This document shows positions 1-6,209 of a stretch of 7,254 bases of DNA, piece after piece. Every line of letters starts with the position of its first letter. The first letter of the stretch is position 1. The stretch spans positions 1-7,254 of the forward strand of contig PNNE01000008.1 of NCBI GenBank assembly GCA_013824055.1, written 5' to 3'. The notes under the pieces were generated by a model, which was given only the letters and a program-made list of their open reading frames with translations, had not been told where the DNA came from and did no database searches. Source of the DNA: Rhodobacter sp. (GTDB lineage: Bacteria; Pseudomonadota; Alphaproteobacteria; Rhodobacterales; Rhodobacteraceae). The position numbers and the translations under genes are program-made.

Positions 1-2583
1 AACGATTACCTGTCACCGTTCCTGTCGGCGGGCTTCTACTACAAGACCTTCATGTGGCCGCGGGCCTTCTGGGAGGGCTTGTACGAGCCGCTGATCCGGC
101 GGGCAGCAGGGCTGGGCAGCCTGTCGGGCAAGCACGACGAGGGAGCGTACGAAAAGGCCTTTGCCTTCTGCGATGTGCTGGTGATCGGGTCGGGACCTGC
201 CGGTCTGATGGCCGCGCTGACGGCGGGGCGCTCGGGCGCGGATGTGATCCTGTGCGAGGAAAGCCACAGCTTTGGCGGGCGTTTGCTGTCCGATGGCGGG
301 GTGATTGGCGGGATGCCTGCGGCTGACTGGGTGGCGCAGGTGGTGGCCGAGCTGCAGGCCTTGCCGAACGTGCGGATCATGGCGCGGACGACGGTGACGG
401 GGGCCTATGACAACGGCACCTATGGCGCGCTGGAGCGGGTCGGGCTGCACAAGCCCGCGCGGCCGAACTTGCCGCGCGAGTGCTTCTGGCGGATCGTGGC
501 AAGGCAGGCGGTGCTGGCAAGCGGCGCGCTGGAGCGGCCGGTGGCCTTCGAGAACAACGACCGGCCGGGGATCATGATGGCCTCGGCGGTGCGGACCTAC
601 CTGAACCGTTACGGCGTGAGCCCCGGCAAGCGGGTGACGCTTTTCGCCAACACCGATCAGGCGCGGGGTGTGGCGCGGGACCTGATGGCGGCTGGGGTGA
701 CGGTGGCGGCGATCATCGACCCGCGTCCCGATGCGTCGTCGGTCGAGGATTGCCCGGTGCATGTCGGGGCCGAGGTCGTGGGGTCGCGCGGGCGGCTGGG
801 GCTGACCGGGATCACCGTGCGGAAAGGTGCCGAGATCTTCGAGGTGGAAACCGATTGTCTGGCGATGTCCGGCGGCTGGAACCCGACGCTGCACCTGACC
901 TGCCACATGAACGGGCGTCCGCGCTGGGACGAGGACCTTGCGGCCTTCGTGCCGATGGCGGGCGCGGTGCCGGGGCTGGTCGCTGTGGGGGCCGCGAATG
1001 GGTCGATGTCGACGCATGGGGCACTGGTCACGGGGCAGGCGGCGGCCTTGACGGCGGTCGAGGCTCTGGGGCGGAAGGTGGCGGTTCCGGTGCCGGAGGC
1101 AGAGGATATGCCATACCGGCTGAAGGCCTTGTGGGCGGTCGAGGGGAAGGGGCGGGCCTGGCTGGACTTTGCCAATGACGTGACGACGAAGGACGTGAAG
1201 CAGGCCGCGCAGGAAGGCTTCCGCTCGGTCGAGCACATGAAGCGCTACACGACGCAGGGGATGGCGCCGGATCAGGGCAAATCGTCGAACGTCGCGGCGC
1301 TGGCGGTGCTGGCGGATGCAACCGGCCGGGGGATTGCCGAGACCGGGGTCACGACCTTCCGGCCGCCCTACACTCCGGTGTCGATCGCGGCGATGGGCGC
1401 GGGGGGCCGGGCCGAAGGGTTCGCGCCGCAGCGGTTCCTGACCAGCGATCAGGCCAGCCGCGACCGGGGCGCGCCGATGATCGAGGCGGGGCTGTGGTAC
1501 AGGCCATCGTATTTCCCGAAGCCCGGGGAAGCCACCTGGCGCGAGGCGTGCGACCGCGAGGTCAACATGGTCCGGCAGGCGGTGGGCGTGGCCGATGTCT
1601 CGACCTTGGGGAAGATCGACATTCAGGGGCGCGATGCGGGGCGGTTCCTGGACTTCGTCTATACCAACACCTTCAGCACCCTGCCGGTGGGTCGGGTGCG
1701 TTACGGTCTGATGCTGCGCGAGGATGGGCTGGTCCTGGATGACGGCACCTCGGCCCGGTTGGGCGAGGGGCATTACCTGATGACCACCACCACGGCGGCG
1801 GCGGGGCTGGTGATGCGGCATCTGGACTTCGTGCATCAGGCGTTCTGTGCGGATTGGCAGGTGCGGTTCATCTCTGTGACCGAGGCTTGGGCGCAGTTCG
1901 CCGTGGCGGGGCCGAAGGCGCGGGCGCTGGTGAATTCATTCCTGGAGCAGCCGGTGGAACTGCCTTTCATGGGTGTGGCTCCGGTGCGGGTCGGGGGGGT
2001 TGACGGGCGACTGTTCCGCATCTCGTTCAGTGGCGAGGAGGGGTATGAGCTTGCAGTGCCGACCCGCTATGGCGAGGCGCTGTTCCGCGACCTGGTGGCC
2101 CGGGCCGAGACGATGGGCGGCGGGCCCTACGGGATGGAGGCGCTGAATGTCCTGCGGATCGAGAAGGGCTTCATCACCCATGCCGAGATTCATGGCCGGG
2201 TGACGGCGCATGACATCGGGATGGAGAAGATGGTCGCTGCCCGCAAGGACTGCATCGGCAAGGCGGCGGCGACGCGGCCGGGGATGTGGGGGCCGGAACG
2301 CGAGCAGCTGGTCGGCCTGAAGGCCAGCACACCGATCAGCGCCGGGGCGCATCTCTTCGTGCCGGGAACCGAGGTCCACCGCGAAACGGACCAGGGCTAT
2401 GTCACCAGCATCTGCTGGTCGCCGACCGAAGGCGCCTGGCTGGGCCTTGCCTTCCTGAAGAACGGGCGCGCACGGCTGGGCGAAAAGGTCCGGCTGGTCG
2501 ATCACCTGCGCGGGCTGGACGTGATCTGCGAGGTCTGCCACCCGGTGTTCCATGACCCGCAGGGGGAGAAGCTGCGTGCCTGA
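1..2583 (+). CDS. soxA: Sarcosine oxidase, alpha subunit (5' partial)
   Basis: Large subunit of the cytosolic heterotetrameric sarcosine oxidase, which converts sarcosine, tetrahydrofolate and O2 to glycine, 5,10-methylene-THF and H2O2. The frame is open from base 1 (NDYLSPFLSAGFYYKTFMWP) and runs 860 residues to TGA at 2581-2583. Family members are close to 1000 residues, so roughly the first 130 are outside the window, and the ATG at 52 is internal. A Rossmann motif VIGSGPAGL lies at window residues 61-69; in this subunit it belongs to the NAD-binding domain. A second dinucleotide-binding region ends around GLVAVGAANGSMSTHGA (about residues 324-340). From about residue 497 (GLWYRPSYFP) to the end the protein is an aminomethyltransferase (GcvT)-like folate-binding domain, including VADVSTLGKIDIQG and a C-terminal GYVTSICWSP segment. 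The frame is intact. soxG overlaps its end, as in soxBDAG operons. Identification is firm; the exact missing length is inferred. Confidence 0.96.
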   Translation, partial: NDYLSPFLSAGFYYKTFMWPRAFWEGLYEPLIRRAAGLGSLSGKHDEGAYEKAFAFCDVLVIGSGPAGLMAALTAGRSGADVILCEESHSFGGRLLSDGGVIGGMPAADWVAQVVAELQALPNVRIMARTTVTGAYDNGTYGALERVGLHKPARPNLPRECFWRIVARQAVLASGALERPVAFENNDRPGIMMASAVRTYLNRYGVSPGKRVTLFANTDQARGVARDLMAAGVTVAAIIDPRPDASSVEDCPVHVGAEVVGSRGRLGLTGITVRKGAEIFEVETDCLAMSGGWNPTLHLTCHMNGRPRWDEDLAAFVPMAGAVPGLVAVGAANGSMSTHGALVTGQAAALTAVEALGRKVAVPVPEAEDMPYRLKALWAVEGKGRAWLDFANDVTTKDVKQAAQEGFRSVEHMKRYTTQGMAPDQGKSSNVAALAVLADATGRGIAETGVTTFRPPYTPVSIAAMGAGGRAEGFAPQRFLTSDQASRDRGAPMIEAGLWYRPSYFPKPGEATWREACDREVNMVRQAVGVADVSTLGKIDIQGRDAGRFLDFVYTNTFSTLPVGRVRYGLMLREDGLVLDDGTSARLGEGHYLMTTTTAAAGLVMRHLDFVHQAFCADWQVRFISVTEAWAQFAVAGPKARALVNSFLEQPVELPFMGVAPVRVGGVDGRLFRISFSGEEGYELAVPTRYGEALFRDLVARAETMGGGPYGMEALNVLRIEKGFITHAEIHGRVTAHDIGMEKMVAARKDCIGKAAATRPGMWGPEREQLVGLKASTPISAGAHLFVPGTEVHRETDQGYVTSICWSPTEGAWLGLAFLKNGRARLGEKVRLVDHLRGLDVICEVCHPVFHDPQGEKLRA
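2561..2568 (+). promoter_or_regulatory. Ribosome binding site deciding the soxG GTG start
   Basis: AGGGGGAG lies inside the last codons of soxA, 7 bases before GTG at 2576. This places the soxG start at that GTG, giving an 8-base overlap (GTGCCTGA) with the soxA stop. The ATG at 2552 in the same frame has no comparable site and would add eight residues (MTRRGRSC) that do not look like the family N-terminus. Confidence 0.75.
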
Positions 2584-3121
2584 ACTGATCGCGAAAACCG
2601 CCCTCGAGGGGCGAAGCCTGGCCCTGGGCGGCGTGACGCTGGCCGAGGTCGACGTCGGCCCCATCACCTCGATCGCCGTCCTGCCCGGAGCGGCAAGGAC
2701 GGTGGCGAAGGGGTTGAAGACCATCGGCCTTGCGATGCCCGAGCCGAACCGCTTTGCCGTGAAGAAGGGCGCGCGCATTGTCTGGACCGGGCGCGAGCAG
2801 GCCTTCCTGATCGGCGCGGACTGCCCGCCTCTGGAGGGCGCGGCGGTGACTGACCAGTCGGACGGCTGGACGGTCCTGGGCCTGTCGGGCGCGGGAGCGG
2901 TCGATGTGCTGGCGCGGCTGGTGCCGCTGGACCTGCGGCTGTCGGCCTGCCCGGTGGGATGCGCGCTGCGGACGCAGGTCAACCACATGAACGCGGTGAT
3001 CCTGCGGACCGGAGACCACGCATTCGAGATCATGGTCTTCCGGTCGATGGCCCGCACCGCCTGGCACGAGCTGGAAAGCGCTACACATATGGTTGCCGCC
3101 CGCGCCGGTGTGAAAATCTAG
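2576..3121 (+). CDS. soxG: Sarcosine oxidase, gamma subunit
   Basis: Small subunit of heterotetrameric sarcosine oxidase, 181 residues from a GTG start, normal for the family. It carries no cofactor-binding motif, as expected: in characterised enzymes flavins, NAD, zinc and folate sit on the other subunits, and gamma is structural or assists assembly. Visible family features are the N-terminal ELIAKTALEG, the middle VLGLSGAGAVDVLARLVPLDL, and the C-terminal MVFRSMARTAWHELE. The fold resembles a degenerate GcvT-like domain, which is family knowledge. The start overlaps the soxA stop by 8 bases, consistent with translational coupling and equal production of the two subunits. It ends with TAG at 3119-3121. 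No terminator hairpin with a T-run is visible between this stop and the next gene, so read-through into the downstream aminotransferase gene is possible. Confidence 0.93.
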   Translation: MPELIAKTALEGRSLALGGVTLAEVDVGPITSIAVLPGAARTVAKGLKTIGLAMPEPNRFAVKKGARIVWTGREQAFLIGADCPPLEGAAVTDQSDGWTVLGLSGAGAVDVLARLVPLDLRLSACPVGCALRTQVNHMNAVILRTGDHAFEIMVFRSMARTAWHELESATHMVAARAGVKI

Positions 3122-3173
3122 GCGGAAAGGCGCGAAGAGAAGATTTTGTCACTGGCGTGTGATCCTTTGGCGG

Positions 3174-3203
3174 TTTACACCTTTTCTTAACGCAAGATTT
3201 AGA
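3174..3203 (+). promoter_or_regulatory. Possible weak sigma-70-type promoter for the aminotransferase gene
   Basis: The soxG-aminotransferase gap is clearly richer in A and T than its surroundings. TTTACA at 3174-3179 matches the -35 consensus at five of six bases. The best-spaced -10 candidate is TTTAGA at 3198-3203 (18-bp spacer), which matches only three of six. A TTGTCA at 3146-3151 has no acceptable -10 partner. If this promoter is real, transcription would start very near the gene start and the overlapping inverted repeat would act as DNA operator rather than as an RNA hairpin. This is a low-confidence call from consensus matching by eye. Confidence 0.25.
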
Positions 3204-3210
3204 AAAGGTG
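3178..3210 (+). promoter_or_regulatory. Inverted repeat/hairpin covering the ribosome binding site of the aminotransferase gene
   Basis: CACCTTTTCT at 3178-3187 and AGAAAAGGTG at 3201-3210 are perfect reverse complements. After one T-T mismatch, two more pairs (AA 3189-3190 with TT 3198-3199) shorten the loop to CGCAAGA. The right arm contains AAAAGG, the Shine-Dalgarno-like sequence five to seven bases before ATG 3216. In RNA the stem would therefore hide the ribosome binding site. In DNA it could be a dimeric repressor operator with half-sites about two helical turns apart. Neither side is followed by a T-run, so it is not an intrinsic terminator. The repeat is seen directly; the function is inferred. 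Confidence 0.6.
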
Positions 3211-3215
3211 CACGA

Positions 3216-4403
3216 ATGGCCCCCGACGGTCAGACCCTTGCCCCCAATGTCTACGACTCTGAACCGATCCCCGAGGCAGCCCGGGCCGAGATCGACCGGC
3301 TGCTGCTGTCGGGCGACCTCTTCCGCTACACCGCGCTGTCGGATGCCCCCGTGGCCCTGCTGGAAGCCGAGTTCGCCGACCTGCTTGGCGCGCGGTATGC
3401 GCTTGCGGTGTCGTCCTGTTCGGCGGCACTGTTCCTGTCGCTGAAGGCGCTGGACCTGCCGAAGGGCGCCAAGGTGCTGATCCCGGCCTTCACCTTCGCG
3501 GCGGTGCCTTCATCGGTGGTGCATGCGGATTGCGAGCCGGTGCTGGTCGAAGTGGGCGAGAATTACCGGGTCGACATGGCTGACTTCGCACGGAAGCTGC
3601 CAGAGGCGGATGCAGTGATGATCAGCCACATGCGGGGCCATACCTCGGACATGGACGCGATCATGGACCTGTGTGACGCGGCAGGCGTGCCGGTGATCGA
3701 GGATGCGGCGCACAGCCTGGGGACAGTCTGGGGCGGGCGGAACATCGGGACCATCGGCCGGGTGGGGTGCTTCAGCTTCCAGTCCTACAAGCTGGTGAAC
3801 GCGGGCGAAGGCGGGATCATGATCACCGACGACCCCGAAATCGCCGCGCGGGCGATCATCATGTCGGGAGCCTACGAGACCAACTGGAAGAAGCATCCCG
3901 GCCTGACGAATTCCTGCGCGCACTGGCAGAACAAGCTGCCGCTCTATAACCTGCGGATGCAGAACCTGTCGGCGGCAGTGATCCGGCCGCAGCTGCCGCT
4001 GGTGGCCGAGCGGGTGGCGAAGGGTCGGGCGGGACATGACCGGGTCGCCGAGCAGTTGAACCTGTCGGCGCATCTGGTGGTGCCAAAGGCCCTGGGCCCA
4101 GAGGAACGCGCGCCGGATTCGATACAGTTCAACCTGACAGGTGGCTGGACCGACCGGCAGGCGCTGGACTTCCAGACCGCGGCAAAGGCCCGCGGCGTGA
4201 CCGTGCAGGTCTTCGGCCTGAGCGAGGGGAACGCCCGGGCGTTCTGGAACTGGCAGTTCCTGGGCGAGGTGCCGGACCTGCCGCAGACACGGGCCATGCT
4301 GATGCGGGCCTGCGACGTGCGGCTGCCGACCCGGCTGACCGGGGCCGAGCTTGACTACATTGCGGCGGCCATCGTCGACGCAGCGGCAGAGGTTCGCGGC
4401 TGA
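3216..4403 (+). CDS. DegT/DnrJ/EryC1/StrS family PLP-dependent aminotransferase
   Basis: A 395-residue fold-type I PLP enzyme of the sugar-aminotransferase/AHBA-synthase family; length is typical. Family features visible are the substrate/PLP-phosphate region YALAVSSCSAALFLSL (about residues 61-76), PAFTFAAVPSSV (90-101), the VIEDAAHSLG motif (160-169) with the Asp that contacts the pyridine nitrogen, and the Schiff-base lysine Lys192 in SFQSYKLVNAGEGG. Active-site residues appear intact, so it is probably catalytic. Members usually transaminate nucleotide-linked keto sugars or make related amino compounds, but no sugar-biosynthesis, glycosyltransferase or antibiotic genes are in view, so the substrate is unknown. 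The ATG at 3216 was chosen because AAAAGG precedes it closely and the protein from there has a natural family N-terminus. The in-frame GTG at 3159 would add 19 residues unlike the family and has no ribosome binding site. It follows soxG on the same strand after 94 bases and converges with the lysR-family gene. Confidence 0.88.
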   Translation: MAPDGQTLAPNVYDSEPIPEAARAEIDRLLLSGDLFRYTALSDAPVALLEAEFADLLGARYALAVSSCSAALFLSLKALDLPKGAKVLIPAFTFAAVPSSVVHADCEPVLVEVGENYRVDMADFARKLPEADAVMISHMRGHTSDMDAIMDLCDAAGVPVIEDAAHSLGTVWGGRNIGTIGRVGCFSFQSYKLVNAGEGGIMITDDPEIAARAIIMSGAYETNWKKHPGLTNSCAHWQNKLPLYNLRMQNLSAAVIRPQLPLVAERVAKGRAGHDRVAEQLNLSAHLVVPKALGPEERAPDSIQFNLTGGWTDRQALDFQTAAKARGVTVQVFGLSEGNARAFWNWQFLGEVPDLPQTRAMLMRACDVRLPTRLTGAELDYIAAAIVDAAAEVRG

Positions 4404-4635
4404 TCCGTCCACGGCGGACAAGCGCCGGGAGCTCAACCTGACCAAAGGCTCGCCGATTTCCGTCAGGGAGTGACGGGATGCCCCCCACCCCCATCCCCTC
4501 CCCACGGAGGGGGAGGGGAGGCGCATAGGTCTGCCGGGTGTCCTGCATGTCCCCGCCTGCGCCCGGTGGGTCGGTTGGTGCCTCTGGCGGGAGTCCTGGG
4601 CACAGGGCACGCCGAAATGGCTTTGCGCCTGAAGG
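4404..4635. other. Convergent intergenic gap with C/G-rich palindrome
   Basis: This is the stretch between the stop codons of the aminotransferase (+) and the LysR-type gene (-). I see no convincing gene in it; short open frames here are low-complexity proline/glycine/arginine readings of the GC-rich sequence. A minor hairpin (GTCC 4407-4410 with GGAC 4416-4419) follows the aminotransferase stop. The main element is the C-run/G-run block at 4481-4521. Confidence 0.7.
4481..4521. repeat. C-rich/G-rich palindromic element, probable dispersed intergenic repeat or bidirectional terminator
   Basis: TCCCCTCCCC (4494-4503) and GGGGAGGGGA (4510-4519) are perfect 10-bp inverted arms around a 6-base loop (ACGGAG), preceded by further C-runs at 4481-4486 and 4488-4492. 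The element lies between two converging genes, where a structure stopping transcription from either side would be useful, but neither side has a T-run, so it is not a canonical intrinsic terminator. Similar CCCCTCCCC-loop-GGGGAGGGG blocks between genes are, from memory, common dispersed elements in alphaproteobacterial genomes. Their minus-strand reading gives PLPLRGEG-like peptides often mis-annotated as small proteins. Copy number in this genome cannot be judged from one window. Confidence 0.6.
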
Positions 4636-5577
4636 TCAGAGGATGCGGAGAGCCGGGGCGAGCCAGGGGGTTGCGGCAAGGGCGGGGGTGATCACCTCCT
4701 CGGCGATGAGCGGCTTCAGGCGCTGGGCAATCTGGGCCGGGACATCCTGAAGAATGCCGGCGCGGGCCGACAGCGACAGGGTGCGGGAGAGGGCGGGAAA
4801 GGGCAGGGGGCGGACCTCGACCTTTTCGCGGAAGGCGCGGGCCTGGTGCAGGGCAAGGGGGGTGAGGATGGTCCAGCCTTCGCCGCCCGCGACCATCGCC
4901 AGGATCGCGGCGTAGCTGTCCAGCTCGAAGCGGTGGGCGGGTTTGAGGCCGTGGCGGGCCAGATGGGCGGCGATCTGGCGGCCCATCAGGTGGCGCGCGG
5001 TGTAGAGGATGAGCGGCAGGTCCTCGATCCGGGCGCCGGGGGGGGCCACGGCGACGAAGGGTTCGGACATGACCCTGTGGACCTCGCGCCAGTCTTCCGG
5101 GGTCTGGTCCGCGTCGGCGGCGATGACGATGTCAAGCGCGCGCGCCTCAAGCTGGTCCATCAGCCGATGGCTCGCCCCGGTTTCCAGCAGGAAGCGGCAG
5201 CCTTTCAGGTCCTGCGCCAGGGCAGTGAGAAGGCGGGGCGTGACGTCGCTGTCGAAATCCTCGATCACGCCGAGGCGGAGCGTGGTCATGCCGGACAGGT
5301 CGGCCATCGCCAGTTCGGCCCTGGCTTCGGAGGCGGCGTTGAGGATGGTCTGGGCGTGGCGGCGGAACATGGCACCCGCCGGGGTGACTTGCACCGGCCG
5401 TCCCGAGCGGTCGAGAAGGGTCGCGCCGAGAGCGGTCTCCAGCGCGGTCAGTTGCTGGCTGACGGCAGAGGGCGACACGCCAAGGCGACGGGCGGCGGCA
5501 GAAATCGAGCCTTCTTCCGCCGCAGCGACGAAGACCTCGATCCCCCAGAGCGTGACGCGGCCTTCGGCTTCGGCCAT
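4636..5577 (-). CDS. LysR-family transcriptional regulator
   Basis: A 313-residue LysR-type regulator, normal length. The N-terminal winged helix-turn-helix spans about residues 9-68: SISAAARRLGVSPSAVSQQLTALE (24-47) is the helix-turn-helix, and the wing ends in PVQVTPAG. The rest (about 90-300) is the periplasmic-binding-protein-like effector domain, beginning MTTLRLGVIEDF. The inducer and targets cannot be read from sequence. Unlike many LysR genes it is not divergent from a candidate target. It starts 3 bases after the phaR stop on the same strand. No Shine-Dalgarno sequence is visible before its ATG (AAGCTCTGACCG), so it is probably translated by coupling to phaR and co-transcribed with it. 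It converges on the aminotransferase gene. A role linked to PHA or carbon storage is suggested only by position. Confidence 0.93.
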   Translation of the reverse strand: MAEAEGRVTLWGIEVFVAAAEEGSISAAARRLGVSPSAVSQQLTALETALGATLLDRSGRPVQVTPAGAMFRRHAQTILNAASEARAELAMADLSGMTTLRLGVIEDFDSDVTPRLLTALAQDLKGCRFLLETGASHRLMDQLEARALDIVIAADADQTPEDWREVHRVMSEPFVAVAPPGARIEDLPLILYTARHLMGRQIAAHLARHGLKPAHRFELDSYAAILAMVAGGEGWTILTPLALHQARAFREKVEVRPLPFPALSRTLSLSARAGILQDVPAQIAQRLKPLIAEEVITPALAATPWLAPALRIL

Positions 5578-5580
5578 CGG

Positions 5581-6135
5581 TCAGAGCTTGGAGAGTTTCT
5601 TCTGCAACTCGGCCAGTTGCCGCTTGATCTCGGCGATGTCGTCGGCCGAGGCGGGGGTCTCTTCCTCTTTGGCGGGGCCGGAGCCGGACCAGCCGGGCAT
5701 CCCGACCATCATCGTCTTCAGGAAGGCTTCCTGCTGCTTGCGCAATGCGTCGAAGCCGGGGACGGCGGCCAGCGGGTTCGGGATGGCGGTCAGGTTTTCG
5801 ACCATCTTGGCCTGGCTCTCGCGCAGCATCTCGAAGCTGGAGGCCAGGAACTGCGGCATCACCGCCTGCATCCCGGTGGCGTAGCTGCGCACCAGATCGG
5901 TCAGGACCCCGACCGGCAGCACGCTTTCGCCCTTGGATTCATGTTCGGCCACGATCTGGAGGAGATACTGCCGGGTCAGGTCATCGCCGGTCTTGAGGTC
6001 GACAATCTGCACCTCGCGCCCCGCGCGGATGAAGCCGGCGATGTCTTCCAGCGTGACGTAATCCGACGTCTCGGTGTTGTAGAGCCGGCGGCTGGCGTAA
6101 CGCTTGATCAGCAGCGGCTTGTCGGTGTCGGCCAT
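5581..6135 (-). CDS. phaR: Polyhydroxyalkanoate synthesis repressor PhaR
   Basis: A 184-residue cytoplasmic DNA-binding repressor that also binds PHA granules: when granules form it is titrated away and phasin synthesis is released (established for PhaR of Paracoccus and Cupriavidus). The hallmark N-terminal PHB/PHA accumulation regulator DNA-binding domain is plain at about residues 8-68 (IKRYASRRLYNTETSDYVTL, then EDIAGFIRAGREVQIVDLKTGDDLTR). It is followed by the second PHB_acc domain (about 70-112, VLTDLVRSYATGMQAVMPQF) and an acidic/proline linker. The last segment (about 162-184, DIAEIKRQLAELQKKLSKL) is a short amphipathic coiled coil suited to oligomerisation. The ATG at 6135 is preceded by GGGGGG (6140-6145). 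It lies downstream of a GST-family gene (73-bp gap) and upstream of a LysR-type regulator. Autoregulation is known in relatives, and TGC-rich sequences before the gene could serve it. Confidence 0.96.
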   Translation of the reverse strand: MADTDKPLLIKRYASRRLYNTETSDYVTLEDIAGFIRAGREVQIVDLKTGDDLTRQYLLQIVAEHESKGESVLPVGVLTDLVRSYATGMQAVMPQFLASSFEMLRESQAKMVENLTAIPNPLAAVPGFDALRKQQEAFLKTMMVGMPGWSGSGPAKEEETPASADDIAEIKRQLAELQKKLSKL

Positions 6136-6159
6136 GGTTCCCCCCAGGGATTACGCGCT

Positions 6160-6200
6160 TGCAGAGAAGTCTAGGGGAGCCTGCAGCAAAAAGAAAGCAC
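6160..6200 (-). promoter_or_regulatory. Candidate phaR promoter/PhaR autoregulatory site
   Basis: In the short GST-phaR gap, the minus strand carries a T-rich run (TTTCTTTTT, 6188-6196) followed by TGCTGCAGG with a perfect CTGCAG palindrome (6181-6186), then TAGACT and CTCTGCAAGC. TAGACT (6170-6175) matches a -10 box at four of six bases, but no good -35 lies upstream (TTTCTT at 17 bp). PhaR proteins of Paracoccus and Rhodobacter are reported to bind TGC-rich, CTGC/GCAG-type sites. The cluster here is compatible with that but is not an exact spaced CTGC-N-GCAG site. Inference only. Confidence 0.3.
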
Positions 6201-6209
6201 CCGCTGGGG

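Noticed and set aside
13..1836. 607-codon open frame on the minus strand opposite soxA
   Set aside because: A shadow of high-GC codon bias: arginine/histidine/proline-rich with no family resemblance, while the plus strand clearly encodes SoxA.
1936..3088. Minus-strand open frames of 373 and 228 codons opposite the soxA end and soxG
   Set aside because: Low-complexity antisense readings across two well-identified genes; no recognisable domain.
3178..3210. The inverted repeat as an intrinsic terminator of the sox operon
   Set aside because: No T-run follows the stem on either strand, and it abuts the next gene's start codon.
3159..3215. Upstream GTG start adding 19 residues to the aminotransferase
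   Set aside because: No Shine-Dalgarno sequence before it, the extension is unlike the family N-terminus, and it would translate through the inverted repeat. ATG 3216 is better placed.
3510..4679. 389-codon minus-strand frame opposite the aminotransferase gene
   Set aside because: Antisense shadow, compositionally biased, and it passes through the palindromic element.
4470..4691. Possible 73-residue protein in the convergent gap
   Set aside because: It begins with a proline/glycine reading of the palindrome, has no good ribosome binding site and overlaps the LysR-family gene end.
4846..6174. 442-codon plus-strand frame opposite the LysR-family gene and phaR
   Set aside because: It runs antisense across two well-recognised genes and their junction and is glycine/histidine/arginine-rich; not a gene.
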